From assembly GCA_004801635.1 (NCBI GenBank), contig SSTG01000003.1:1-48069 (forward strand): a stretch of DNA of 48,069 bases, in the 5' to 3' direction. Source of the stretch: Muribaculum caecicola. GTDB taxonomy: Bacteria > Bacteroidota > Bacteroidia > Bacteroidales > Muribaculaceae. The position numbers and the translations under genes are program-made. The notes beneath the pieces are model-generated. The model ran no database searches and was not told the origin of the DNA. It was given only the letters and a program-made list of their open reading frames with translations. Shown one piece after another: positions 17,345 through 25,838 of this stretch. The first letter of the stretch is position 1, and the number at the start of each line of letters is the position of its first letter.

Positions 17345-19096
17345 CTATTCCATTACTAATTCAGGAGCCAGACACTGCACCGGACTCATTTCTTTAACGC
17401 GTTTTACGGCATTGTAATAAGGATATGCATCGCCAAGTTCGTTCTTGACAATCGAGTTTTTAACCTGTGCGCTTTCTAACAGGGCTTTCTCCCACCACGA
17501 CAGGTTGGCATCGGGGTAAACCTCTATCTGATAGTTAACCCATTCATTATCCATGGCAAGAGCCTCGATGCACTGCTCCAGATTGCCCAGTTCGTCAACA
17601 AGACCGATTTTTAATGCAGTCTGACCATCCCAAACGCGGCCCTGCCCTATGGCATTAATTGAATCAGGTGTCACATGGCGGCCCTCAGCACAACGGCCTA
17701 TAAAAGTTTCATAACCACGCTCAATCATTGCCTGCATGCGGTTTTTCTGAAACGGGGTCATAGGTTCAAATACCGATATGGCAGAATTAGGATTAGTGGC
17801 GACAAGCGAGGTTGTCACCCCAAGTTTGTCAGACATAAAGCCTTTTACATTGGGTATCAGGCCAAAAATGCCAATAGACCCGGTAATGGTTGTGGGCTGA
17901 CAGAAAATCTTGTCGGCACCACATGAAATGTAATAACCGCCCGACGCGGCAACATCGCCCATCGAAACATAAAAAGGCTTGCCTTTGGCTTTGAACTGCT
18001 GCAGGGCCTCCCAGATCTGTTCTGATGCAAATGCGCTTCCGCCAGGGGAATTTACACGCAGCACAAGTGCGTCTATGTCGTCGTTTTCGGCCAGATCCAT
18101 AATCATTGGTGCCATATCAGCACCAACAATGCCATTTTCGCCGTTATCTACAATCTCACCCTCGGCATAAAGCAAAGCAATCTTATTGCCGTACCTATGC
18201 GGCTTTACAGTTTTCATATATTCTACCGGGGTCACGAAACGCAGATTATCGTCGTTATCGATACCGCTCATTTCCTTCAGCATGCTTTCGGCCTCGTGAC
18301 GGTAAAGCAATCCCGTAACAATGTTACGTTTTGGAAATGTATGCGGATTCTGAGTCATCAACACACTGTCGGCCCACGAATTGACAACCTCTAGCTCCAC
18401 ACCGCGAGCCTCTGCTATATCACCGGCTACATTTTGCCATATGGGAGTTATATATTCGCGTGTTTGCTTAATATTTGCCTCACTGGGAGCTGTAAGCACA
18501 TAAGGTTCTACAGCACTTTTATATGTACCCACTTTAAGTACCTGCATTTCAATACCAAGTTTGTCAAGCAGTCCTTTGAAAAACATAAACCGTCCGCCCA
18601 TTCCTGTCACCTCTACAGCGCCCATAGGGTTGAGCCATATAGAATCGGCCAGCGAGGCTATGTAATAGTTGCCCTGTGTATATGCATCGCCATAAGCGGC
18701 AATCCATTTGCCGCTCTTTTTAAAATCAGCCAAAGTCTGACGAATATACTGTAACGAGGCTATCCCCCCCGACATCCCGTTGCAATCTATGTAGATACCT
18801 TCAATCCTGTCATCGTTAGAGGCATACCGTATAGAGGCCACTATGTCGTCAAGTCCTTTCGACTGGTCTTTGTTGCCTTGCATCTGCTGTACCAGGGTCA
18901 TGCCTTGATGCCGTTCGCTTAAAGTTCCGGACAAATCAAGTTTCAATATGGAATGCTGGCCTATATTTGGTGTAGCGGCAGACTCCGACATAACTAACAT
19001 AACAACCAGCATGAACATAGACGCGATTGCAGAAATTACCGTGGCTATTATCAAACCGACCACCGTTGCGGCAACATAAGTAAAAAACTGTTTCAT
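17345..19096 (-). CDS. sppA: Signal peptide peptidase, long (67 kDa) form
   Basis: A 583-aa membrane-anchored serine protease with two S49 halves, as in the long SppA form of E. coli; it degrades signal peptides left in the membrane. A single N-terminal helix (about 5-40) anchors it. The Ser/Lys dyad can be seen: Lys in KVGTYKSAVEPYVLT in the first half and Ser in DVAASGGYYISCGADKI in the second, followed by TITGSIGIFGL. The frame is open to 19159, but the ATG at 19096 starts just before the anchor helix and sits well after a consensus promoter. It is the first gene of a run of eight. Confidence 0.94.
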   Translation of the reverse strand: MKQFFTYVAATVVGLIIATVISAIASMFMLVVMLVMSESAATPNIGQHSILKLDLSGTLSERHQGMTLVQQMQGNKDQSKGLDDIVASIRYASNDDRIEGIYIDCNGMSGGIASLQYIRQTLADFKKSGKWIAAYGDAYTQGNYYIASLADSIWLNPMGAVEVTGMGGRFMFFKGLLDKLGIEMQVLKVGTYKSAVEPYVLTAPSEANIKQTREYITPIWQNVAGDIAEARGVELEVVNSWADSVLMTQNPHTFPKRNIVTGLLYRHEAESMLKEMSGIDNDDNLRFVTPVEYMKTVKPHRYGNKIALLYAEGEIVDNGENGIVGADMAPMIMDLAENDDIDALVLRVNSPGGSAFASEQIWEALQQFKAKGKPFYVSMGDVAASGGYYISCGADKIFCQPTTITGSIGIFGLIPNVKGFMSDKLGVTTSLVATNPNSAISVFEPMTPFQKNRMQAMIERGYETFIGRCAEGRHVTPDSINAIGQGRVWDGQTALKIGLVDELGNLEQCIEALAMDNEWVNYQIEVYPDANLSWWEKALLESAQVKNSIVKNELGDAYPYYNAVKRVKEMSPVQCLAPELVME

Positions 19097-19193
19097 AAAT
19101 AACCTATGGCTACAGCTGTAAACAATGAGAAAAAAATGCATCAAACAGTCTCTGACCAAATACAGAAACGCAAATACCCTATCCGGGATTTTA

Positions 19194-19225
19194 CAAAGTT
19201 AACATTTATTACAAAATGATGCAAA
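19194..19225 (-). promoter_or_regulatory. Consensus promoter of the sppA run
   Basis: On the minus strand TAACTTTG (19194-19201) and TTTG (19222-19225) are separated by exactly 20 nt, a perfect match to the Bacteroidota -7/-33 consensus. Transcription would begin near 19187, about 90 nt before the sppA start, and could cover everything down to the M16-like gene. Confidence 0.7.
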
Positions 19226-19290
19226 TCTATTTTTCACATCAGCAAAGGTAGTTACACTTCGTTTTTGAATTTACAGATAAATTAAAAATA

Positions 19291-20309
19291 TTACATAATA
19301 ACCGGCCATCCGTCTATCCACATCAGCCTACGTATAAAAAGTGTGCCGGCCCCTTTACGCTCACGATTGTAACCATGAGCTACAAAATACCATTTCTCGT
19401 CGAATTTATACACGCTACAATGCCCCACGCCACTGTATTTCACACTATCGCCAACCAACAATGTTCCTCCGCCACAAGCCATGTCACATCCGTTTTTGTC
19501 ATAATACGGGCCCACAATTTCCCGACTGCGCCCAACCACGGTCTTGTAATTGCTTTTCAATCCTTTGCAACAATAGTCGTGACTTACAAAAAGATAGTAT
19601 AGCCGTCATTGTACACTATGAATGGCGCTTCTATGGCATTGGGCACCAGTCTATGCGTAGTACCGGCAAGATGTTTGTGCCGCCTGGCTATGGTTGTCGG
19701 CGCTGATTCCGGAGTCTTCATGTCCTCCCCTAACCTGACCAGCTGAATTCCGTCCCAAAAAGAGCCAAATGTAAGCCATGCCGAGCCGCCGGCATCGAAA
19801 ACCACGTTCGGGTCAATGGCATTCCAGTTATTTACCCCAGGAGCCGAAGCAATAACCAGCCCTTTGTCAATCCAGCGGTATTCGGGAGACGACGGATTCA
19901 ATGTATTGTTGACAGCCACACCTATAGCCGAAATATTTTTGCCGAAAGTAGAGCAACTATAATAAAGATACCACAAACCATTGTGCCTAATTATGTCAGG
20001 AGCCCATGTATGGCCTCTATATGACGGCACATACTCCAACGGCCATTGCGGATAAGGAAACAGGGGAGCCGGCTCTTTGAGCCATGTAACCATGTCTGCC
20101 GACGACATCATGCCAAGCCCCATGCCGGTAGAAAAAATGTAATATCGGCCATCGTCACCGCGAGCCATTACGGGGTCGTGCACGGTAGGACAAAGGCTGT
20201 CGAAACCTGCACGCTCTTTCTCTGCCACCGCCGGCTGGTCAGCCAAGGCTAAGAATGAAACATGCAGAAACGCTACTGTGAGCAGCACAAATGACAAGAA
20301 ATGCCTCAT
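19291..20309 (-). pseudogene. GH43 arabinanase broken by a single frameshift
   Basis: Two frames together spell one complete GH43 enzyme of the endo-1,5-alpha-L-arabinanase type. The first (20309-19584) has a signal peptide (MRHFLSFVLLTVAFLHVSFL) and all three catalytic residues: Asp45 in TVHDPVMA, Asp166 in NAIDPNVVF and Glu227 in IEAPFI. After the codon for Tyr237 (19601-19599) the frame runs into a stop within five codons, while the other frame goes on as YYLFVSHDYCCKGLKSNYK, the family sequence, to a stop at 19291. Adding one base at about 19598 restores a 339-aa protein. A real mutation or a sequencing/assembly error are both possible. It is the last gene after ispG. Confidence 0.85.
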
Positions 20310-20358
20310 ACCTCAGTTTTAATACCTAATAGCTAATTCAAGACAGCTTAACAACATA

Positions 20359-22023
20359 TCATCTAAGCGGATCGTGCCAGCGTCCGGATTTCTTTATAAG
20401 CGCAATCAGGCGAGGTATGGCTTCCTCCTGCGGTATGTTTTTCTCAACACAGTCACGGCCTTTATACAGACTTATCCGCCCAACTCCCGCACCTACATAG
20501 CCGAAATCGGCATCAGCCATTTCACCAGGACCGTTAACCACACAGCCCATAACCCCAATTTTCAAATCTTTCAGATGTCCCACTGCCAATTTTACGGCAG
20601 CCAAAGTCTGTTCTAGGTTGAACATTGTTCGGCCACAGCCCGGACAAGCAATGAATTCTGTTTTCGAAAAACGTATACGCGCTGCCTGCAATATCGATAG
20701 CGCAAGGTTCATTGACCACTGCCGTGGCATATCGGGAGCATCAAGCCACATTCCGTCTGTAATACCGCCAAGCAACAACGACCCGAAATCAGCAGCGGCA
20801 TGAATTGCTATCTTGTCACCGTCGTTTCCGCAGTAAGTCAGCCTAGGAATCAGCGGATTATTAATTTTTTCGGCACGCAGTTTCACAGCCATGGCCATAA
20901 CCGCCCCCCTTACGTTTACATGATTTCCGGGCCTAAGCACAACAACTTTTTTCGGAGCTTTCCTTATTTCGTCAACAAATGCGGCATCAAGTAGCGCCTC
21001 TGGCGACCCTACTTCTATATAATTGTCCAGCAAAAGCTCCATCGGATGCACTATTACCGTCGGATTATCACCTCCTACACCGCAAACAGCATCACTCTTA
21101 AATGAAACATCCGGCAATTTGCCAAACATTTCGTCAAGTCCGTGCTCTGCCGAACGCAAAGCTATATATTCGATAAGTTCATTGGCGACAGGAACCTCGT
21201 TTGCCGGATTTTCACTTAATGAAACCCTTATCGTATCGCCTATGCCCTCGCTCAACAGACAACCTATGCCCACAGCGCTTTTAACACGCCCGTCCTCGCC
21301 GTCGCCGGCTTCGGTAACCCCCAAATGCAACGGAAACGCCATATCCTCTGCCGCCATTGTTGCAACCAGCAGGCGCACAGTGTCCACCATAACCACAACA
21401 TTGCTAGCCTTTATGGATATCACTATGTCGTTAAAGCCTCTACGTTGTGCCACTCTAAGAAACTCCATAGCACTTTCAACCATACCGGCCGGTGTGTCAC
21501 CGTAACGGCTCATTATGCGGTCAGAAAGCGATCCGTGGTTAACCCCTATACGCACAGCGGTTCCATGCAACGAGCAAACATCAAGAAACGAGCCGAATAC
21601 TTCGTCTATGCGCTTAAGTTCTTCGGCATATTCGGCATCAGTGTATGTAAGTTTTTTGAACGTGCGCCCTGGATCGACAAAGTTTCCCGGGTTAATGCGC
21701 ACCTTGTCGGTAACCTCTGCCGCTGCAAACGCGGCTTTTGGATTAAAATGTATGTCGGCTACAAGCGGAACCGTTACAGACTTCCGGCGCAAATTGTCGC
21801 GAATAACGCCTATATTGACTGCCTCGCGCACACCCTGGGCCGTCAGACGCACTATCGAAGCTCCGGCGGCAGCAATTTCACAACATTGCGCCACAGAAGC
21901 GGCTGTATCCATGGTCGAGGTGTTTGTCATAGACTGGACAGCTACAGGATAGCTGCCGCCAATACGCACGCCGCCAATATTCACTTCACATGATTTACGG
22001 CGCTTATAGTCGAATTTATACAT
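20359..22023 (-). CDS. ispG: 4-hydroxy-3-methylbut-2-enyl-diphosphate synthase (long three-domain form)
   Basis: A 554-aa iron-sulfur enzyme of the MEP isoprenoid pathway, converting MEcPP to HMBPP. The N-terminal TIM barrel begins VNIGGVRIGGSYPVAVQSMT and LVADIHFNPKAAFAA. The C-terminal cluster domain keeps its ligands: the two Cys of CPGCGRTMFNLEQ and the Cys and Glu of GVMGCVVNGPGEMADADFGY. The protein is about 180 residues longer than the E. coli type because of the inserted middle domain known from plants, Chlamydia and Bacteroidetes. It lies 4 nt after purE; the broken GH43 gene follows after 49 nt. Confidence 0.96.
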   Translation of the reverse strand: MYKFDYKRRKSCEVNIGGVRIGGSYPVAVQSMTNTSTMDTAASVAQCCEIAAAGASIVRLTAQGVREAVNIGVIRDNLRRKSVTVPLVADIHFNPKAAFAAAEVTDKVRINPGNFVDPGRTFKKLTYTDAEYAEELKRIDEVFGSFLDVCSLHGTAVRIGVNHGSLSDRIMSRYGDTPAGMVESAMEFLRVAQRRGFNDIVISIKASNVVVMVDTVRLLVATMAAEDMAFPLHLGVTEAGDGEDGRVKSAVGIGCLLSEGIGDTIRVSLSENPANEVPVANELIEYIALRSAEHGLDEMFGKLPDVSFKSDAVCGVGGDNPTVIVHPMELLLDNYIEVGSPEALLDAAFVDEIRKAPKKVVVLRPGNHVNVRGAVMAMAVKLRAEKINNPLIPRLTYCGNDGDKIAIHAAADFGSLLLGGITDGMWLDAPDMPRQWSMNLALSILQAARIRFSKTEFIACPGCGRTMFNLEQTLAAVKLAVGHLKDLKIGVMGCVVNGPGEMADADFGYVGAGVGRISLYKGRDCVEKNIPQEEAIPRLIALIKKSGRWHDPLR

Positions 22024-22027
22024 CTGT

Positions 22028-22534
22028 CTAATTTGTCTTAAACTTATATTTTATTCCAGCCAGTTCTTCGTTTGCTTTTACAATCTTGCCAGAAAGGGAA
22101 TCCTTAAACTCAGAAAAGCGTTTGGCAAGAGCCTGGTCAGACAAAGCAAGCATCTGCACAGCCAACAGCGCGGCATTGTAACCTGCATTTATCCCGACAG
22201 TAGCCACCGGTATGCCCGGAGGCATCTGCACAATTGAAAGCAGCGCGTCAATACCGTCGAGCGTCGAAGCGATAGGCACGCCTATGACAGGCAAAGGAGT
22301 GTTGGCAGCAATAACGCCAGGCAACGCTGCGGCCATACCGGCGGCAGCTATCACCACCTTTACGCCCCGGCCTGCGGCATTACGGGCAAAATCTTCAACC
22401 TGGGCAGGTGTCCTATGTGCCGAAAGTGCATTCATTTCAAACGGCACTTCCATATCGTCAAGCAATTGTGCGGCTTTCGACAAAACGGGCATGTCAGAAG
22501 TACTGCCCATGATTATACTCACTAATGGTGTCAT
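22028..22534 (-). CDS. purE: N5-carboxyaminoimidazole ribonucleotide mutase
   Basis: A 168-aa cytosolic enzyme of purine synthesis that converts N5-CAIR to CAIR. The class I signatures are clear: [19 protein letters not shown] at the N terminus, [33 protein letters not shown] and [20 protein letters not shown]. The length is normal. No purK lies nearby. It sits 18 nt after cinA and 4 nt before ispG. Confidence 0.96.
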   Translation of the reverse strand: MTPLVSIIMGSTSDMPVLSKAAQLLDDMEVPFEMNALSAHRTPAQVEDFARNAAGRGVKVVIAAAGMAAALPGVIAANTPLPVIGVPIASTLDGIDALLSIVQMPPGIPVATVGINAGYNAALLAVQMLALSDQALAKRFSEFKDSLSGKIVKANEELAGIKYKFKTN

Positions 22535-22552
22535 ATTTTTATATTTTTGTTT

Positions 22553-23824
22553 CTAATAATTATTTTCCTGCAAAAGACGAAGCGCCATGACTATTGCACT
22601 TCGCGTTGCCGAGTCTATTATCCGTTCGCGGTTACCGCTGAAACGGAATGTCTCGAACTGTTCAACGAACCTTGTTCCTGAATTATCCAGATTAAGCCTG
22701 GCACAAATACAAACCGTACCTACCGGTTTTTCATCCGACCCACCGCCGGGGCCGGCTATACCGCTTGTAGACATCGACAAGGAGGCACCTGTAGCCGATA
22801 ACGCACCGGCAGCCATTTCCCTTACCACGGGTATACTTACAGCACCGTTCTCGGCAAGGGTCTTAGCCCCAACACCGAGCACAGCCTCTTTAACCTTATT
22901 GTCATAAGCCACTATACCGCCCATAAACACATCCGACGCTCCTGATACCAGCGTAAGTTCATGCGCAATATTTCCACCTGTACAACTCTCGGCCGTAGCC
23001 AGGGAAACACCTTTATTACGACACTCGTTCAGAAGCAGTTCGGCCGGAGCAAGGTCGTTGCATGCAAGTACGGCTTTTCCAAGCAAAGCCTTCAATTCGT
23101 CGGCAGCCAAAGCCACCTTAGCAGTAATAAAACCTGCATCGGCATGAATTCCGTCAAGCCGCAGGCGTATCAAACCCGGTTTAGGCAAATAAGCCAGATG
23201 CAGATATGGCGGAAGCGCATCCTCCCATGCGGCAATTTTTTCGGCCAAAGCGCTTTCCGTATAACCTGTAATCAAGAACACGGCATGGCGTATACACACA
23301 TCCGCCGGAAAACGTTTTAAAAGCATGGGCATCACAGCCTCGGCAAGCATTGTTTCCGTTTCAAACGGAACGCCAGGCATTGCAACCAGCACACGGTTGT
23401 CGCGCTCAAACCACATTATAGGAGCCGTTCCGACCTTATTCTGAATGACACGGCACGACGACGGAACCATGGCTTGCGCCGATGTCAGTACATTCATTTT
23501 AAAATTTCTGCGGCGCGCAAGTTCGTTTATATTTTCAGTCACCATGGGGTCGTGAACCAGCCTGCCGCCAAAAATGCCACAAAGCACGCTTTTTGTAATA
23601 TCGTCTTTTGTAGGTCCAAGTCCGCCGGTAGTAATTACCACCGATGCTTGTTCAAATGCCGATTCTATGGCACGCGATATATCGGCGGCATTGTCTCCCA
23701 CAGTCTGCACATAGCACACCTCCCAACCGTAGGGAGCCATTTTACGTGCAATCATACCTGAATTTGTGTCCGTAACCTGCCCTATTAGCAGTTCGTCGCC
23801 AATAACTATTACTGAAAGTTTCAT
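22553..23824 (-). CDS. cinA: CinA-like protein (MoCF-like domain plus nicotinamide-nucleotide amidase)
   Basis: A 423-aa two-domain protein. The N-terminal MoCF-like domain (about 1-170) starts with VIVIGDELLIGQVTDTNSGM and has VVITTGGLGPTKDDITKSVL, seen in ADP-ribose pyrophosphatase parts of CinA. The C-terminal domain (about 260-415) carries TAESCTGGNIAHELTLVSGA, the catalytic Ser/Lys region of nicotinamide mononucleotide deamidase, and STSGIAGPGGGSDEKPVGTV. The likely role is NAD recycling; the competence link in the name is historical. It follows the SASA esterase after 12 nt. Confidence 0.94.
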   Translation of the reverse strand: MKLSVIVIGDELLIGQVTDTNSGMIARKMAPYGWEVCYVQTVGDNAADISRAIESAFEQASVVITTGGLGPTKDDITKSVLCGIFGGRLVHDPMVTENINELARRRNFKMNVLTSAQAMVPSSCRVIQNKVGTAPIMWFERDNRVLVAMPGVPFETETMLAEAVMPMLLKRFPADVCIRHAVFLITGYTESALAEKIAAWEDALPPYLHLAYLPKPGLIRLRLDGIHADAGFITAKVALAADELKALLGKAVLACNDLAPAELLLNECRNKGVSLATAESCTGGNIAHELTLVSGASDVFMGGIVAYDNKVKEAVLGVGAKTLAENGAVSIPVVREMAAGALSATGASLSMSTSGIAGPGGGSDEKPVGTVCICARLNLDNSGTRFVEQFETFRFSGNRERIIDSATRSAIVMALRLLQENNY

Positions 23825-23836
23825 TGTCGGATAATT

Positions 23837-24715
23837 TTAATCAGCTATTATAGCGCCTGTTTCAACCAGTTTGTCGAAAATACGGTTGCCGAACAGCACT
23901 GCGCCATCGGCATCGAAATGCAGCCCGTCGTCAAGCAGCGAGCCGTCATACATGTCTATAACGTGGAAATCAGCATCTTCTTCTGCAAGCAGTTTCAGCG
24001 CGTCAACCACGCCCTGGCTACGCTGCCGGCTTTCGGAAGAAAAAGTGCCACATATAAAAGTCAGCGAATTATAACGTTCGTCACCGGTTTTTTCCACAAG
24101 ATACCGGCGCACATAACTTACAACGGCTTTCAGATTATCGTAATAACATTCCGCTTTCAACCTGTCGCTCTCGCCCTGATGCCATAAGAACGCCTTTATT
24201 TCATATCCTCCGGGCTTTTGCGACAAAACACTGTCTATACATGCCCCTATATTGTTAGTAAACGCCTTAAGAAGCGACTTGCCCCCTCTGTCTGCTGCCG
24301 TATTTGCGGCCAGAAACTCAGGCGCGGCACTCCAATACATGCCCTGCGTACTTCCACAACGCGGATCAACGGCCGTTCCCCCAAGCGACTCCTTAATAAC
24401 ATAAAATTCGCGGTTTATAGCTTTTGCTATCCTGTAATACACAACCGCGTCATAGCCCCATAAAGCCTCTCCTCCGCGGCGAGCAACCTTTGGATAAAAC
24501 GGTTCAAAGCTCCCGTTACCGGAAAGTTCGCCGCTACCATACGACCACATACAACCGCCAAAACCATCACGTTTAATGTAATCAGGCAACATGCTGTCAG
24601 GCACACGGCCATCCGTATTTGATTGTCCGGCTGTAATTATAACCGGCGTAACCTTGCCTGCCGACACAGCTACACCGCACAGCAACCAAAAAAGGGTAAT
24701 AATAATTCTAGCCAT
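23837..24715 (-). CDS. SASA-domain (sialate O-acetylesterase-like) exported esterase
   Basis: A 292-aa protein with a signal peptide (MARIIITLFWLLCGVAVSAG) from the ATG at 24715; the frame extends ten codons further without a signal-like start. The SGNH-type blocks are visible: IITAGQSNTDGR with the nucleophilic Ser, FLWHQGESDRL (the SASA hallmark), and DGLHFDADGAVLFG with the catalytic Asp/His pair at the C terminus. Such enzymes remove acetyl groups from sialic acids or plant polysaccharides. With a GH43 arabinanase in the same run, a plant cell-wall substrate is plausible but inferred. TAATTTTG on the minus strand (24776-24783) could be its -7 box; no -33 box is clear. Confidence 0.82.
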   Translation of the reverse strand: MARIIITLFWLLCGVAVSAGKVTPVIITAGQSNTDGRVPDSMLPDYIKRDGFGGCMWSYGSGELSGNGSFEPFYPKVARRGGEALWGYDAVVYYRIAKAINREFYVIKESLGGTAVDPRCGSTQGMYWSAAPEFLAANTAADRGGKSLLKAFTNNIGACIDSVLSQKPGGYEIKAFLWHQGESDRLKAECYYDNLKAVVSYVRRYLVEKTGDERYNSLTFICGTFSSESRQRSQGVVDALKLLAEEDADFHVIDMYDGSLLDDGLHFDADGAVLFGNRIFDKLVETGAIIAD

Positions 24716-24807
24716 AAGTCTGTTTTTATACCAAGGCCACGGCACAATTATTCATTGTTACCGCCACCATGTATGCAAAATTACTATTTTTGGCTGAAAT
24801 ACCCTAT

Positions 24808-25122
24808 TTAGAGGCTGTTTAATAATCATTGTTAATAACAGGGTGGTGAATTTTCAGTTAAGGTGCAGTTTATGAGGAGGGAGCATAGCGGGCTATGTGA
24901 CCGACGAGTAAATGCGCATTAACTGAAAAGGCACCATACAGAACTAATGTTTAATTTGTGTCAATGAACGACTGTAATGAAGTAAGTAGCGCCTCCGAAA
25001 TTTTTGAGTGTCTTTATCCCTTTGGCTCAGTCACATAGCTCGCTATGCTCTTTCGCCGCAGGAATAAATCCATCTCAATACTTTCGGCCCTGTTTTAACA
25101 AGCATTATTAAACAGCCTCTTA
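24808..25122. mobile_element. MITE-like element with terminal inverted repeats and TTA direct repeats
   Basis: A non-coding block bounded by near-identical inverted ends: AGAGGCTGTTTAATAAT at 24810-24826 and its exact complement at 25104-25120; the match goes on inward, with gaps, to ACAGGG and CCCTGT. A TTA lies directly outside GAGGCTG on both sides (24808-24810 and 25120-25122), as expected of a target duplication. Inside, GAGCATAGCGGGCTATGTGAC (24881-24901) and its complement at 25030-25050 match at 20 of 21 positions, and TTTTCAGTTAA (24851-24861) pairs with TTAACTGAAAA (24920-24930 region). No reading frame is credible. It sits between the SASA esterase promoter region and the 3' end of the PAP2-like gene. 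I know of no named family for it. Confidence 0.65.
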
Positions 25123-25133
25123 ATTGTATGACT

Positions 25134-25736
25134 TTATATGGTAAGAAGATAAACCCAGAGAAAGCCGTTAGCCGTACCGGCCAGCACCTGGCCGAGGGTG
25201 TGACACTTCAGAACCATGCGGCAAGTTCCAAGAAGGCCAAGAAGCAATATGGCAACGGTTATCACAGGCCACATATCAATTACAGCCAACTTGTCGGATG
25301 CAATACGGAATGCCATTGCAAGCAAACCGGCGGCAGCAGCCATATGGACACTTATTTTCCACCAGAAATTAACAATAAACGACACCACGGCCGCACCAGC
25401 CCCGGCCACCATAAACAGCCACAGCCACTGTGGGGCATGTATAGCATACAAATAACCGGCAGTTGCCAGATAACAGGCCACAGTAAGCAAATACGGTATA
25501 GGGCGCTCCTTCCTATTGTTAAGCCCGAAACTTGTCACTACACGCAGGCACCACAATGCAAATATGGCAAGCATAGGCAAAACACATGTCAGCACCCAGA
25601 CAACAGCCGCAATCCGAACCCTTACCCACACCGGCAAGACACCAAGACCTGTAAGCCACAAAGCCATAACCATGCCGTAGGAGGGAATTAACAACGGACT
25701 TAAAACCCAGGAAACAATATGTGCAATTTTTCTCAT
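25134..25736 (-). CDS. PAP2-like membrane phosphatase homologue
   Basis: A 200-aa protein with about six membrane helices. The three PAP2 motifs are recognisable but modified: NRKERPIPY for KxxxxxxRP, KISVHMAAAAG where active enzymes have PSGH, and CRMVLKCHTLGQVLAGTANG for SRxxxxxHxxxDVxxG. The two His and the Arg residues are kept, while the second motif has lost Pro and Gly and the third has Gln for Asp, so lipid phosphatase activity is uncertain. It follows rpoN after about 100 nt with its own predicted promoter. Its stop codon lies only about 12 nt from the MITE-like element. Confidence 0.72.
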   Translation of the reverse strand: MRKIAHIVSWVLSPLLIPSYGMVMALWLTGLGVLPVWVRVRIAAVVWVLTCVLPMLAIFALWCLRVVTSFGLNNRKERPIPYLLTVACYLATAGYLYAIHAPQWLWLFMVAGAGAAVVSFIVNFWWKISVHMAAAAGLLAMAFRIASDKLAVIDMWPVITVAILLLGLLGTCRMVLKCHTLGQVLAGTANGFLWVYLLTI

Positions 25737-25772
25737 AACAACTAGTCAAACGGCCTGTTAAAATCAATCAGA

Positions 25773-25805
25773 CAAAGTTAAACATCTGGTCAGTGCGGCC
25801 TCAAT
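25773..25805 (-). promoter_or_regulatory. Predicted promoter of the PAP2-like gene
   Basis: TAACTTTG on the minus strand (25773-25780) with ATTG (25802-25805) 21 nt upstream. The predicted leader is about 30 nt. It suggests that the gene is not fully dependent on rpoN transcription. Confidence 0.5.
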
Positions 25806-25838
25806 GACTATAACGTATTGCCATGTGTCAAAGTTTTT

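Noticed and set aside
19097-19159. A longer sppA start at 19159
   Set aside because: It would put 21 polar or mixed residues before the anchor helix; the ATG at 19096 fits the family better.
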